In this document: piece by piece, positions 12,721-21,729 of the stretch
Layout of the letters: each line of letters starts with the position of its first letter
Numbering within the stretch: the stretch's first letter is position 1
Source: Myxococcales bacterium
GTDB lineage: Bacteria > Myxococcota_A > Polyangia > Polyangiales > JADJMO01
Direction of reading: 5' to 3'
Assembly (NCBI GenBank): GCA_016709545.1
Contig: JADJMO010000007.1
Location: 310,001-374,000, forward strand
DNA: 64,000 nucleotides
The notes under the pieces: model-generated
Seen by the model: only the letters and a program-made list of their open reading frames with translations
Database searches by the model: none
Told to the model about the DNA's origin: nothing
Program-made: the position numbers and the translations under genes

Positions 12721-13092
12721 GTGGAGATCCGTAACATCCTCTTGGTCGACGACGAGGCGGACATCCGCACGGTCGCGGAGCTCTGCCTGCGCGAGCTCGG
12801 GGGCTTCACCGTGGTGCTCGCGGCTTCGGGCCCCGAGGCGCTCGAGGTCCTCGCGGGCGCGTCGTTCGACCTCGTGCTGCTCGACGTGATGATGCCGGGC
12901 ACCGACGGCCCGACCACCCTCGCGAGCCTGCGGGCCGCGGGAGTGCACACGCCCGTGGTGTTCATGACCGCCAAGGTGGGGGCGGACGAGGTGGCCCGCT
13001 ACCGCGCGCTCGGGGTGGTCGCGGTGATCGCCAAGCCCTTCGACGTGCTCGCGCTGCCGGCCCAGATCCGCGCGATCGGCGAGCGGCTTTGA
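12721..13092 (+). CDS. single-domain response regulator receiver
   Basis: 123 residues, receiver only. Acidic pair in LLVDDEAD, phospho-acceptor D55 (LLDVMMPG), switch threonine in FMTAK and K105 in AKPF. No output domain. It starts with GTG at 12721. Its stop overlaps the TTG start of the HPt gene (TTGA), so the two are translationally coupled. Likely a phosphate shuttle in a relay with the HPt protein and the divergent kinase/regulator pair. Confidence 0.9.
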   Translation: MEIRNILLVDDEADIRTVAELCLRELGGFTVVLAASGPEALEVLAGASFDLVLLDVMMPGTDGPTTLASLRAAGVHTPVVFMTAKVGADEVARYRALGVVAVIAKPFDVLALPAQIRAIGERL

Positions 13093-13364
13093 GCGTCGAC
13101 GAGCGGCTCGCGAAGCTGCGCGAGGCCTATGGAGCCGCGCTCCCGGCCAAGCTCGCGGAGCTCCGCGCGGGGCTCCTCGCTGCGAGCTCAGTGGAGACCG
13201 TCGCCGCGGCGCGCATGCTCGCCCATCGCCTGCGGGGCACCGCCGCGACCTACGGCTTCCCGGAGGTGAGCGAGGCCTGTGCACGCATCGAAGACGCGCT
13301 CGAGGCGAACGCCGCACCCTCGCCCGACGAGCGCACGTCGCTCGCCGCGACCCTCGAACGCTAG
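13089..13364 (+). CDS. HPt (histidine phosphotransfer) domain protein
   Basis: 91 residues, nearly all helix. The HPt signature is visible as LAHRLRGTAATYG with phospho-accepting His46; the following helices pack as in other HPt bundles. Start is TTG at 13089, overlapping the receiver stop by four bases; no better in-frame start exists. A separate HPt beside a separate receiver replaces the usual fused hybrid kinase tail. Confidence 0.8.
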   Translation: MSVDERLAKLREAYGAALPAKLAELRAGLLAASSVETVAAARMLAHRLRGTAATYGFPEVSEACARIEDALEANAAPSPDERTSLAATLER

Positions 13365-13374
13365 CTCGCTCCGT

Positions 13375-14535
13375 TCACTTGTTGCACTTGCGGGGCGGCG
13401 GCTGAGCCATGTCGGTGCAGCCGCCTTCGAGCTCCACCGCGACGCCGTTGCCGACCGGGAGGAACGTGGGGAAGCCCGGGGTGCACTCGCTGAACGTGAG
13501 GCGCCCCGAGAGGCCCGCGCTGGCGAAGTGGCCCATGATCGCCTGCAGGTGCAGGTTCGACGACATCGGACCGAGCGGGATCAGCGGCGTGCAGTTCACG
13601 CTCACGTGCGCGCGCACGCCCTTGTGCTTGTCGAGGAAGCGTACGACGCCCCCGAACGCCTTGAGCTCGGCCGGCGTGATCTGCCCGGTGCAGGCGAAGT
13701 CGCCGGGGATCTTCTCGTCGAGCAGGCGCAGCTGGTCGGCCTCGATGGTGAACACCTTGCCGTCGAAGTGGAAACCTTCGTTCTGGTTGGCGACGAACGC
13801 CGAGTCGTTGCAGGTCTCGCCCGCCGCCGCCGCGACGGCGTCGATCTTGCGCAGCGTGATCTTGAGCGGCGTCGAGCAGTCGACCGAGAGGCCACCGCCG
13901 AAGAGGCCGCTGCCGCCGTTGCAGGCCTCCATGTTGCCGCCCGAGGTCGCCTTCTGGGCCTCGCTGCCGCTGCCGCCCGCCACGCCCGGGCCTCCGCCGG
14001 GCAGCGCGGCGCTTCCGCCGACGTTCGCCTTGGCGCCGCTCTGCGTGTAGAACGCGCCGACGGTGACGTAGCTCACCACGTGGGTCGCGCCGGCGCAGCT
14101 GCCGGCGAGCTGCACGTTGGGAGGCACGTCGGCCGTGTAGTCGCCGGGCGACTTGTAGCGAATCTCGAGCGAGCTCGACTGCGAGAACTCGCCGGAGAAC
14201 GTGCCCCACGTGAGCGGTAACGTGGCCTTGGCCTCGTCGTGGCTCTTGAGCACGAGGCTCTGCTCCGTCATCGAGAGCGCGCGGTAGGTGTACGTGCCCG
14301 GCACGAAGCAGTCCTGCAGCACGTCGAGCTTGCCCTGATCGAGCCGCACCGCGATGAGCCCCTTGCCGCTGCGCGCCTTGTCGCTGAGCTGACGGGCCTC
14401 GATCGGGTCGTAGCCGAACAGCCAGACCGAGACGGTCATCTGCTGCCCCAGATCTCCTGGCCCGAGCTCCGGCGGCTTGGTCCGACAGCCGAGCCCGAGC
14501 AGCAGCGCCGCCCCGATGACGTGCATCTTCCCCAT
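13375..14535 (-). CDS. lipoprotein of unknown function
   Basis: 386 residues with lipobox LLGLGC at residues 12-17. Rich in Gly, Ser and Cys. Contains a glycine-rich low-complexity stretch near 175-215 (GGGPGVAGGSGSE) and about eight cysteines after the lipid Cys, which suggests disulfides. No known domain seen. Downstream of a separate minus-strand gene (14602-15621), 66 bases apart. Confidence 0.65.
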   Translation of the reverse strand: MGKMHVIGAALLLGLGCRTKPPELGPGDLGQQMTVSVWLFGYDPIEARQLSDKARSGKGLIAVRLDQGKLDVLQDCFVPGTYTYRALSMTEQSLVLKSHDEAKATLPLTWGTFSGEFSQSSSLEIRYKSPGDYTADVPPNVQLAGSCAGATHVVSYVTVGAFYTQSGAKANVGGSAALPGGGPGVAGGSGSEAQKATSGGNMEACNGGSGLFGGGLSVDCSTPLKITLRKIDAVAAAAGETCNDSAFVANQNEGFHFDGKVFTIEADQLRLLDEKIPGDFACTGQITPAELKAFGGVVRFLDKHKGVRAHVSVNCTPLIPLGPMSSNLHLQAIMGHFASAGLSGRLTFSECTPGFPTFLPVGNGVAVELEGGCTDMAQPPPRKCNK

Positions 14536-14601
14536 GCAGGGAGGATATCCGAGCCGGGGGTCGACCGGACCCCCATGATCGAGGCTCCCTTCGACCCGAA
14601 G

Positions 14602-15621
14602 TCAACTCCCGAGCTGCGAGAGCGCGTGGGTGACGTAGTGGTCGAGGGCCCTGCGTTGCTGGTCGGGGTCGGTGATGTGGGCGGTCTCGGGGAGGTAGCG
14701 CGCGCGCACCGCCGCTTCGAAAGTCGCGCGATCGGCCGGATCGCGGCTCGTCCAGGCGCGCTCGAAGGCCGCGCGCATCGCGGCGTCGAGCTGCTCGACC
14801 GAAGCGGGCGCCGCCGACGGTGGCGCAGCGACGGCGAGCTGCCCACTCTGCGTCGCGAAGGTGGGAGGGGCTGCGCCGACGAAGGAGGTGCGCTCCACGA
14901 TGGGCAACGCGGGGGCGGGAGCCGCGAGCGCGGTGCGCGCCTCCTCGACCCGCGCGAGGAGGCTCGGGAGGATGGCGTCGTCGAGCTCGGCGAGCGCGCG
15001 CGCGGCGACCTCGGCCAGCGCGGGATCGAACGCGGCGCACCGGTCTCCGAGGCGCGCCATCGACGCGCGCACGAGGGTCGCAGCGGCGGCGTAGGTCGTC
15101 ACGACCTCGATGGCGACCGGCGCCACCGTCGGTGAGGAGCCCGTGCGCGCGAGCAGCGTGGGCACGCGACCCTGGAGCTCGGCGTCGAGGCGCTCGACGT
15201 AGATCGCGGCGTTCTTGCGCGCGAGCTCGAGGGCGTGGGCGGTGGCCGGTGGCTCGGCGTGGCCCGCGACGAGCCAGCGCGCGCCCTCGGGCAGCGGACT
15301 GCGCGCGGCGGCCGACTGGGGCAGCTCACCGAACGCGCGTCCGACGAGGAGCTCGGCGTCTTCTTGGGGGGGCGCGAGCGGAGACGCGCGCACGACCGCG
15401 GCCGCGCACGCGAGCCACCACGCCGCGTGGCGATCGGCCGCCGCCGCGCGCCGCAGCAGCGCGAGCTCGAGCGCGCGGGCGTGGGCGTGGGCGTCGACGA
15501 AGCCCGGGTGTGCGCCCTTGCTCGTGGCGACGAGGGCCGGCACGTCGCCGGTGCACGCCGCGCCCTGACGCTCGAGCTCGCCGAGCACGTCTTCGCCGAT
15601 CGAAGGAGGGCCCGCGCTCAT
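14602..15621 (-). CDS. alanine-rich helical protein, unknown
   Basis: 339 residues, about a quarter alanine, predominantly helical, soluble, with a Pro/Ala-rich linker near 225-275. No recognisable motif. The start ATG at 15621 overlaps the stop of the DUF423 gene (ATGA, 15618-15621), so the two are coupled. The larger open frame upstream of this start is a shadow and is not used. Confidence 0.55.
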   Translation of the reverse strand: MSAGPPSIGEDVLGELERQGAACTGDVPALVATSKGAHPGFVDAHAHARALELALLRRAAAADRHAAWWLACAAAVVRASPLAPPQEDAELLVGRAFGELPQSAAARSPLPEGARWLVAGHAEPPATAHALELARKNAAIYVERLDAELQGRVPTLLARTGSSPTVAPVAIEVVTTYAAAATLVRASMARLGDRCAAFDPALAEVAARALAELDDAILPSLLARVEEARTALAAPAPALPIVERTSFVGAAPPTFATQSGQLAVAAPPSAAPASVEQLDAAMRAAFERAWTSRDPADRATFEAAVRARYLPETAHITDPDQQRRALDHYVTHALSQLGS

Positions 15622-16025
15622 CGTGGACGCGAACCTACCACGCCCGCGACGGCGAGCGCGCCCCAGCCGATCATGAAGGAGATCCCGCCGACGGGCGCCA
15701 CCGCGCCGAACGCCCGCGGGCTGCCGAAGGCGAGCGCGTAGAGGCTGCCACAGAACGCGACGAGGCCGACGGAGAAGGCGATCCCCGCGACGCGGGTCGC
15801 CCGCTGGTGTGGCCACTGCGCGGTGGCGAGCCCGGTCAGCAGGAGCGCGACCGCGTGGTACATCTGGTAGCGCGCCGCGGTCTCGAACGAGCGCAGCGCG
15901 CGGGCGTCGAGCTTGCCTTCGAGCGCGTGCGCGCCGAACGCACCGAACGCGACCGCGAGCAGCGCCACGACGGCCCCGACGGGGAACAGCCACGTGTCCC
16001 GGGCGCCCTCTTTCTCCACGACCAT
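15618..16025 (-). CDS. DUF423 family membrane protein (YgdD-like)
   Basis: 135 residues with four predicted TM helices. The family hallmarks FGAFGAHAL near 27-35 and ARYQMYHAVALL near 51-62 are clear. Function unknown in the family; it is a widespread small inner-membrane protein. First gene of a two-gene unit, divergent from the lipoprotein at 16057 across 31 bases. Confidence 0.85.
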   Translation of the reverse strand: MVVEKEGARDTWLFPVGAVVALLAVAFGAFGAHALEGKLDARALRSFETAARYQMYHAVALLLTGLATAQWPHQRATRVAGIAFSVGLVAFCGSLYALAFGSPRAFGAVAPVGGISFMIGWGALAVAGVVGSRPR

Positions 16026-16056
16026 GACGGGTCGCTAGCACGGCGGGCCGCGTTGT

Positions 16057-16587
16057 ATGATCCGCGCGATGCGTGAAGCCGCCCTCGTGCTCGGCCTGTG
16101 CACCCTCGTCGCCTGTGGATCGCCGCCCGCCGCCAAGACCGGCGAGGGCGGCACGACCCCGGCGAAGAAGACGACGACGACCGGCGACGTCGCCGACAAG
16201 GAGCCGGAGCCGAAGGCCCAGCCCACCTACAAGTACCCGGCGCCGTTCATGGAGCCCGACTGCGCCGTCCCGCAGGCCGAGGGGTATCTGCCCAACGCCA
16301 AGCAGGTGGTGGCCGACGTGCGCAAGGCGCACTGGAAGCAGCTCGAGGCGTGCGCCGAGGCCGCGCCCCCCGGGGAGAACGTGCACGGCGAGGTGCGCAC
16401 GCAGTTCCGGCTCGACCCGGACGGTGTGCCCCGCTGCGTCGAGGCGCCCGGGGCCTCGATCAGCCAGGTCGACGTCGTCCGCTGCGTGATCTCGGTCTAC
16501 CGCACGTTCCGCTTCCCGCCGCCCAAGAACGGGAGCGTGCGGGTCACCGACGGCATCCAGCTCGACGTCTCCCACGAGGACGAGTGA
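16057..16587 (+). CDS. lipoprotein with AgmX/PglI-like C-terminal domain
   Basis: 176 residues. Signal with lipobox LVAC (Cys20), a Lys/Thr/Pro-rich linker, then a C-terminal region of about 90 residues whose layout (GEVRTQFRLDPDGVPRCVEA ... C...YRTFRFPPP) matches the TonB-like C-terminal region of many myxobacterial envelope proteins of the AgmX/PglI kind. An internal ATG at 16069 would also give a good lipoprotein signal. Its stop overlaps the GTG of the next gene. Confidence 0.6.
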   Translation: MIRAMREAALVLGLCTLVACGSPPAAKTGEGGTTPAKKTTTTGDVADKEPEPKAQPTYKYPAPFMEPDCAVPQAEGYLPNAKQVVADVRKAHWKQLEACAEAAPPGENVHGEVRTQFRLDPDGVPRCVEAPGASISQVDVVRCVISVYRTFRFPPPKNGSVRVTDGIQLDVSHEDE

Positions 16588-17121
16588 ACGCGTACCGCGA
16601 GGGCCTGTCGGGGGCGTGCCCGCGGTGCGAGGGGGCGCTGACCGGGACCGACCGCGGTGGTGTCGGGCTCGACGAGTGCGGCGGCTGCGGCGGCGTGTTC
16701 CTCGGCCAGACGGCCGTGGAGAGCGTCCTCTCGGACGACGGCGTCCGCGCGAACCTCGCCGCGGAGCTCGCCCCGCGTCCACGGTACGTGGAGCAAGGGG
16801 TGCGCTACCTGAAATGTCCGCGGTGCGCGCGCGCGATGAACCGCAAGGTGTTCGCGCGCGTGAGCGGCGTGATCGTCGACGTGTGCAAGGACGACGGCGT
16901 GTTCTTCGACGGCGGCGAGCTCGGCGCGGTGCTCGCCTTCGTCGATCGCGGCGGGCTCGCGAAGCAGGCCGCGCTCGAGGCCCGCGAACGACAGGAGCGC
17001 GCGAAGGGAGGCGCGGAGGCCGAGCGGCCCGCCGACGATCTCCAATCGCTACGTCGGCTCCGATTCCGGGCTCGAGGCGAGCTCCGACCTGATCGGTCTC
17101 CTCGCCGAGCTGTTCCGCTAA
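16584..17121 (+). CDS. TFIIB-type zinc-ribbon protein (apparent frameshift near its end)
   Basis: About 178 residues. Two zinc-ribbon halves: CPRCEG...CGGCGG and CPRCARAMNR...VDVCKDDGVFFDGGEL, the pattern of small zf-TFIIB domain proteins. The GTG start overlaps the previous stop (GTGA). The literal frame ends at 17135 with an Arg-rich tail that overlaps the next gene. Removing one C at 17028-17030 instead gives a natural tail (TISNRYVGSDSG ... LLAELFR) stopping at 17121, two bases before the next ATG. I take the corrected end. Confidence 0.7.
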
Positions 17122-17122
17122 C

Positions 17123-17818
17123 ATGCGCCCGATGAAGGCCCTGGCCCTCCTGCCGTTCGCGCTCGTCGCCGCGTGCGACAAGCCCACGCCCCCCGCGCCG
17201 AGCCCGGCGCCCACCACCGCCGTGGCCTCGACCGCCGCGTCGAGCTCCGCGACCGCCGCGCCGAGCCCCAGCGTGTCGGTCAGTGCTTCGGCGAGCACTT
17301 CGGCGAGCGCCCCCTCGGCGGCGATCGGTCCAGTCCCCGTGCTGATCGACGCGGCCGGCAAGCCGCTGCCGCAGACCGAAGAGAAGCCGTCGCTCCGCTC
17401 GCTCTCCTGGGAGCAGCGCGTGAAGCTCCTGTTCCGCGCGATCCAGGTCGACGACCCGAAGATCGCTGCGCCGGCGTTCTTCCCCCTGATCGCCTACCGC
17501 GAGGTGAAGAACGTCGCCAACGCCGAGGCCGACTGGAACAACCGCCTGATGAAGGCCTACGCGCGCGACATCCACAAGGCGCACGAGCAGCTCGGCAAGG
17601 GCGCGATGGACGCGCAGCTCGTGGGCCTCGAGGTGCCCGAGGACAAGGCGCAGTGGATGAAGCCGGGCAGCGAGGGCAACAAGCTCGGCTACTTCCGGGT
17701 GCTCAAGAACAAGCTCCGCTACCTCGACGCCGCGGGCAACCCGCACGCCATCGACATCACCTCGCTGATCTCGTGGCGCGGCGAGTGGTACGTGGTGCAC
17801 GTGACCGGGTTCAAGTGA
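17123..17818 (+). CDS. lipoprotein, unknown
   Basis: 231 residues. Lipobox LVAAC near residue 18, then a long Ser/Ala/Thr/Pro linker (about 20-65) and a compact domain from about 70. No known domain. The stop overlaps the GTG of the epimerase gene (GTGA), so the two are coupled. Confidence 0.65.
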   Translation: MRPMKALALLPFALVAACDKPTPPAPSPAPTTAVASTAASSSATAAPSPSVSVSASASTSASAPSAAIGPVPVLIDAAGKPLPQTEEKPSLRSLSWEQRVKLLFRAIQVDDPKIAAPAFFPLIAYREVKNVANAEADWNNRLMKAYARDIHKAHEQLGKGAMDAQLVGLEVPEDKAQWMKPGSEGNKLGYFRVLKNKLRYLDAAGNPHAIDITSLISWRGEWYVVHVTGFK

Positions 17819-18723
17819 GGGTCGCGCTCACCGGCGCCACCGGCTTCCTCGGGCGCTACCTGGTCGACGCGCTGCTCGCGAAGGGCTTCGAGGTGGTCGG
17901 CGTCGCGCGCGACCCGGACCGCGTGCCGGAGCTCCGCGATCGGATCGCGCTGCGCCGGGCCGATCTCCTCGAGCCCCGCACGCTCGTCGCCGCGCTCGAA
18001 GGCGTGGACGCGCTCGTCTCCAACGCGGCGCTGTTCTCGCTGTCGGAAGGCAGCCCCGCCGCCTACACCCGGGTCAACGTCGAGGGCACCCAGAACCTGC
18101 TCGCGGCCGCGCGCGAGGGCGGCCTGCGGCGCCTCGTGCACGTGTCGTCGGTCGCGGTCTACAAGGGCTTGCCGTTCTTCCCCGCCGACGAGCGCCACGC
18201 GCAGTGGAGCGAGCGAGACCGGCCCTCGCGGTTCACCGCCTACGCGATCTCGAAGGCGCTCTCCGAGCAGGAGTGCTGGCGGTCGTGCGCGCGCGACGGG
18301 ATCGCGCTGACGACGGTGCGACCCTCGGCGATCTACGGCGCGTTCGACCCGAACTTCACGCGCGTGCTGCGCCGCTGGCTCGCGTGGCCGATCGTGCCCG
18401 CGCCGGTGCTCGCGCGGCTGCCGTTCGTCTACGCGGGCGACGTGGCCGACGCAGTGGCCGAGTGCCTCGCGCGGCCCTCGAGCATCGGTCGAGCCTACAA
18501 CGTGGCGGGCGAGCCGTGCTCCCCGCGCGCGCTCGCGCAGGCCTTCTACGCCGCCGGCGGCGGTCCGAAGCGGCCGCTCGTCCCGGTGCCGCTCCCCTTG
18601 TTCCGCAGGTTCGAGAGCGCCGCGGCCGTCCGCGACCTCGGCTTCCGCAACCGCCCGCTCGTCGAGGGTTTCCGCGACTTGCTGGTGCGCGAGCGCGCGG
18701 CAGGCCCATCGCGTATGCTCTAG
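17815..18723 (+). CDS. NAD(P)-dependent epimerase/dehydratase (extended SDR)
   Basis: 302 residues. Rossmann nucleotide motif TGATGFLG at 6-13 and active-site YAISK (Tyr and Lys four apart) near 144-148, with a Ser in HVSSVAVY before it. The set is that of extended short-chain dehydrogenases acting on nucleotide sugars, 3-beta-hydroxysteroids or similar; substrate unknown. Start is GTG 17815, overlapping the previous stop by four bases. Confidence 0.85.
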   Translation: MRVALTGATGFLGRYLVDALLAKGFEVVGVARDPDRVPELRDRIALRRADLLEPRTLVAALEGVDALVSNAALFSLSEGSPAAYTRVNVEGTQNLLAAAREGGLRRLVHVSSVAVYKGLPFFPADERHAQWSERDRPSRFTAYAISKALSEQECWRSCARDGIALTTVRPSAIYGAFDPNFTRVLRRWLAWPIVPAPVLARLPFVYAGDVADAVAECLARPSSIGRAYNVAGEPCSPRALAQAFYAAGGGPKRPLVPVPLPLFRRFESAAAVRDLGFRNRPLVEGFRDLLVRERAAGPSRML

Positions 18724-18728
18724 CCCGC

Positions 18729-19835
18729 ATGCGCAAGCTCTTCGCGCTCTCCTTCCTTCTCGGCTCGTTCGCGGCGCTCGGCGTCGCCTGCTCGGCGCAG
18801 CGCTCCGACGAGGTCCTCGACGGCTCGGTCGACTCCGGGTCGATCAACCTGGACGCGGTCGGCATCGACGCCGTGGGGGACACCAAGCTCGACCCCGACG
18901 CCGCGTGTGGCGCGGTGCGCGAGCAGGCCACGAGCAAGCCGCTCAACCTGTACGTGGTGTTCGACAAGTCCTCGTCGATGGGGCCCGAGGTCACGTCGAC
19001 CAAGTGGGCCGGCGCGCGCAAGGGGCTCGGTGCGTTCGTCGCCGACCCGAGCTCGACGGGGCTCCGCATCGCGCTCAATTTCTTTCCGCGCAAGGCCGAT
19101 GGCACGCCGGTCTGCGACTCGGCCGCGTACATGACCCCGCGCGTGCCGTTCGACGTGTTGCCCAAGAACGGCAAGCCCCTCACCGACGCCATCGACGCCG
19201 AGCTCCCCGACGGCTTCGACACCCCGATCTACCCCGCGCTCGGCGGCGCGATCCGGCAGCTGATCGAGGAGCTGAAGACCCGGCCCGCCGAGGCCGCAGC
19301 CGTCCTGCTCGTGACCGACGGCGCCCCCGCCGGGCCCGCGGCGACGTGTGGCACGGTCAACCCGGAGGACGCGAAGGTGATCGCCGACCTCGCGGCCACG
19401 GGCCTGAGCAAGGGCATCTATACCTACGTCGTCGGGCTCCCCGGCGTGAACGTCGCCGTCGCCAACCAGATCGCGGTGGGCGGCGGCACCACTTCGGCCG
19501 TGCTCGCCACCGACCCCACCGCCGTCGAGAAGCAGTTCCAGGATGCGCTCTCCACGGTGCGCGGCAAGGCGCTGCCGTGCGAGTTCGAGCTCCCGACCAA
19601 GGTGGCCAAGGGCGAGATCTCCTACGGCCTCGTCAACGTCGAGTACAGCAAGGGGGGCGTGCCGCCCTCGACCACGATCTTCCAGACCACCGACTGCAGC
19701 AAGGGCGGCTGGCGCTACGACGACGCGGTCAAGCCCACCAAGATCATCCTCTGCCCGTCCACGTGCGCCGAGATCAAGTCCGACCTCAAGGCCAAGATCG
19801 ACATCCTCCTCGGCTGCAAGACGCAGATCAAGTGA
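18729..19835 (+). CDS. von Willebrand factor A lipoprotein with C-terminal cysteine module
   Basis: 368 residues. Lipobox GVAC, an Asp/Ser-rich linker, then a VWA domain with a MIDAS motif DKSSS (near 79-83) and VTDG. From about residue 280 it carries a module with five cysteines, ending GWRYDDAVKPTKIILC...C...LLGC. The protein at 23894 has the same module. VWA domains bind partners through a metal. Likely outer-membrane or surface anchored. It starts six bases after the epimerase. Confidence 0.8.
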   Translation: MRKLFALSFLLGSFAALGVACSAQRSDEVLDGSVDSGSINLDAVGIDAVGDTKLDPDAACGAVREQATSKPLNLYVVFDKSSSMGPEVTSTKWAGARKGLGAFVADPSSTGLRIALNFFPRKADGTPVCDSAAYMTPRVPFDVLPKNGKPLTDAIDAELPDGFDTPIYPALGGAIRQLIEELKTRPAEAAAVLLVTDGAPAGPAATCGTVNPEDAKVIADLAATGLSKGIYTYVVGLPGVNVAVANQIAVGGGTTSAVLATDPTAVEKQFQDALSTVRGKALPCEFELPTKVAKGEISYGLVNVEYSKGGVPPSTTIFQTTDCSKGGWRYDDAVKPTKIILCPSTCAEIKSDLKAKIDILLGCKTQIK

Positions 19836-19847
19836 ACGAGCGGCGGC

Positions 19848-20687
19848 TCAGGAGAGAAATCCTGTGACCACCCCGCAGAGCTGCTCGGGCTGTTCCCACA
19901 TCGGCAGGTGACCGCACCCGTGCAGCACCGCGAGGTGCGCGTGCGGGATCTTGCGCGCGAGGAGCTTGCCGTTCTCGAACGGCACGAGCGGGTCGGCGTC
20001 GCCGTGCACGACCAGCGTCTCGGCCTCGATGTGGCGCAGCACCGGGTAGCGGTCGTCGCGCAGCACGGCCTGCAGCTGGTAGCGGTAGGTGCGCAGCGGC
20101 GTCGGCGCGCCGAGCGCGCTCGCGACGATGGCGTCGACCGTGTGCGGGTTCTTGTCCGCGAACCCCGGCGCCGCGATCCCCGCCATTCGCGCGCGGACGA
20201 TCTGCGCCGCGGGCGTGCCCGGCTCGGGGAACAGCACCTGCACCGCGCGCGGGTGCGGCCAGAAGACGCGGAGACCCCCCACGTGGGTCGACATCAGCAC
20301 GAGCTTGTCGACCCGCCGCGGCGCCTGCGCGGCCACGCGCTGCGCGATCATGCCGCCCATCGAGATCCCGACGACGTGGGCCCGCGCCACGCCGAGCGCG
20401 TCGAGCACGCCGATCGCGTCGTCGGCGAGGTCTTGCAGAGAGAACGCGCGGTCCACGCGGGCCGAGCGGCCCGTGCCGCGGTTGTCGAAGGCGATCACGC
20501 GGTGGTGCTGGGCGAGCGCCGCCGGGAACGCCTCGCCCCAGTCGCTCGTGCGGCCGCCGAGCCCCATGAGGAGCAGCACCGTCGACGAACTGTCACCCCT
20601 GGAAATCCAGGCGAGATCGTGGTCGCCGACCCGGACCTTGCCCTCGCGCTCCCACCCCGCGTTCGACGGTGTAGATTCGTGCACCAT
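19848..20687 (-). CDS. alpha/beta-hydrolase
   Basis: About 279 residues. Nucleophile elbow GISMGG, acid residue in VVHGDADPLVP, and histidine in GCGHLPMWEQPE complete the triad; an oxyanion-type stretch MGLGGRTSDWG follows strand beta-3. Family includes esterases, haloperoxidase-like and lactone hydrolases; substrate unknown. The start ATG at 20687 shares the CATG with the divergent lipoprotein start at 20686. Starting later would cut into the first strands, so the overlap is probably real. Confidence 0.8.
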   Translation of the reverse strand: MVHESTPSNAGWEREGKVRVGDHDLAWISRGDSSSTVLLLMGLGGRTSDWGEAFPAALAQHHRVIAFDNRGTGRSARVDRAFSLQDLADDAIGVLDALGVARAHVVGISMGGMIAQRVAAQAPRRVDKLVLMSTHVGGLRVFWPHPRAVQVLFPEPGTPAAQIVRARMAGIAAPGFADKNPHTVDAIVASALGAPTPLRTYRYQLQAVLRDDRYPVLRHIEAETLVVHGDADPLVPFENGKLLARKIPHAHLAVLHGCGHLPMWEQPEQLCGVVTGFLS

Positions 20688-21720
20688 GTCTCGACTCGCC
20701 CTCGCCTTCGCGTCCATCGTCGTCATCACCGGCTGCGGCCGCAAGCCCGCCAAGGGCCCGCAGAACCAGATGGGCATGCTGGAGGGCGGTGCGTGGACCC
20801 AGCCCGAGAAGAAGGTCCAGAAGACCGCGACCATCGTCGACGCGGGCGAGCTCTATTCGAGCATCAACCAGGGCGATTGCATCCCCTGGCCGAGCGCGCA
20901 CGTGAAGCAGGCCGGCGGCACGAGCGGCTGGGGCGGCTGGTACCCGAAGAACGGCATGAGCGGCACCGTCGTGTCGAGCTCGCCCCACTGCAGCAACCCG
21001 GGTCTCACGGTCTACATCGTCGACTTCGGCGACAATCACTACGCCGCGCTCAACCAGAACGGAGTCACGATCTCCGAGGGCGGGAGCGCGCCGCCCGTCG
21101 CCGCGGCCGCGCCGACCGTTCGCATCGTCTCCGCCGGCAAGGTCTACCCGATGATCAACACGGGGGACTGCCTCACGTGGCCCGACGCCTCCTCCAAGGC
21201 GCTCGGCGGGACCAACGGCTGGGGGGGCTGGTCCCCGCAGAACGGCGACACCGGCGTCGCGATCGGCAAGAGCAAGCACTGCAGCCAGTCGGTCACCGTG
21301 GTGTTCGTGAAGATCGGCGCCAAGGTGGTGCCGATCGACGAGAAGGGCATCGCCTACGTCACCGGCTCCACCGCGGCGGTCCCGTGGGCCGGTACGCCGG
21401 GCGTCGCCGTCACCACGCCCACGCCGGGGCCCGTCTCCAAGGTCGGCGCGGGCACCGTCGACTCGGGCCGCGTGCGCCTCGTCGACGTCGGCGAGGTCTA
21501 CACCAGCATCAACACCACCGACTGCCTGCAGTGGCCCGACGACGAGACCAAGAAGCTCTCGGGTTCGAGCGCGTGGGCCGGCTGGTCGCCGAAGGACGGC
21601 GACGTCGGCGTCGTCGTGTGGAAGTCGGCGCACTGCAACGGCACCACCACGGTCCTCGTCGTCCGCGTCGCCGACAAGTACTTCGTCCCGATCGGCAAGA
21701 AGGGCGTCGCCCCGGAGTGA
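20686..21720 (+). CDS. lipoprotein with three copies of a two-cysteine Trp/Gly repeat
   Basis: 344 residues. Lipobox ITGC (Cys17). Three repeats of about 76 residues at 50-126, 147-222 and 265-341, joined by Ala/Pro/Thr linkers. Each contains a Y..IN..DC..WP segment, a GW.GW or AW.GW core, P.(N/D)G..G.V, HC, and a final y..(p/a)....GV. The two cysteines are exactly 37 apart in each copy (65/102, 162/199, 280/317), suggesting one disulfide per repeat. The fold may be SH3-like; I do not recognise a named family. Its start shares a CATG with the opposite hydrolase start. Confidence 0.75.
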   Translation: MSRLALAFASIVVITGCGRKPAKGPQNQMGMLEGGAWTQPEKKVQKTATIVDAGELYSSINQGDCIPWPSAHVKQAGGTSGWGGWYPKNGMSGTVVSSSPHCSNPGLTVYIVDFGDNHYAALNQNGVTISEGGSAPPVAAAAPTVRIVSAGKVYPMINTGDCLTWPDASSKALGGTNGWGGWSPQNGDTGVAIGKSKHCSQSVTVVFVKIGAKVVPIDEKGIAYVTGSTAAVPWAGTPGVAVTTPTPGPVSKVGAGTVDSGRVRLVDVGEVYTSINTTDCLQWPDDETKKLSGSSAWAGWSPKDGDVGVVVWKSAHCNGTTTVLVVRVADKYFVPIGKKGVAPE

Positions 21721-21729
21721 GCCCGCGGC

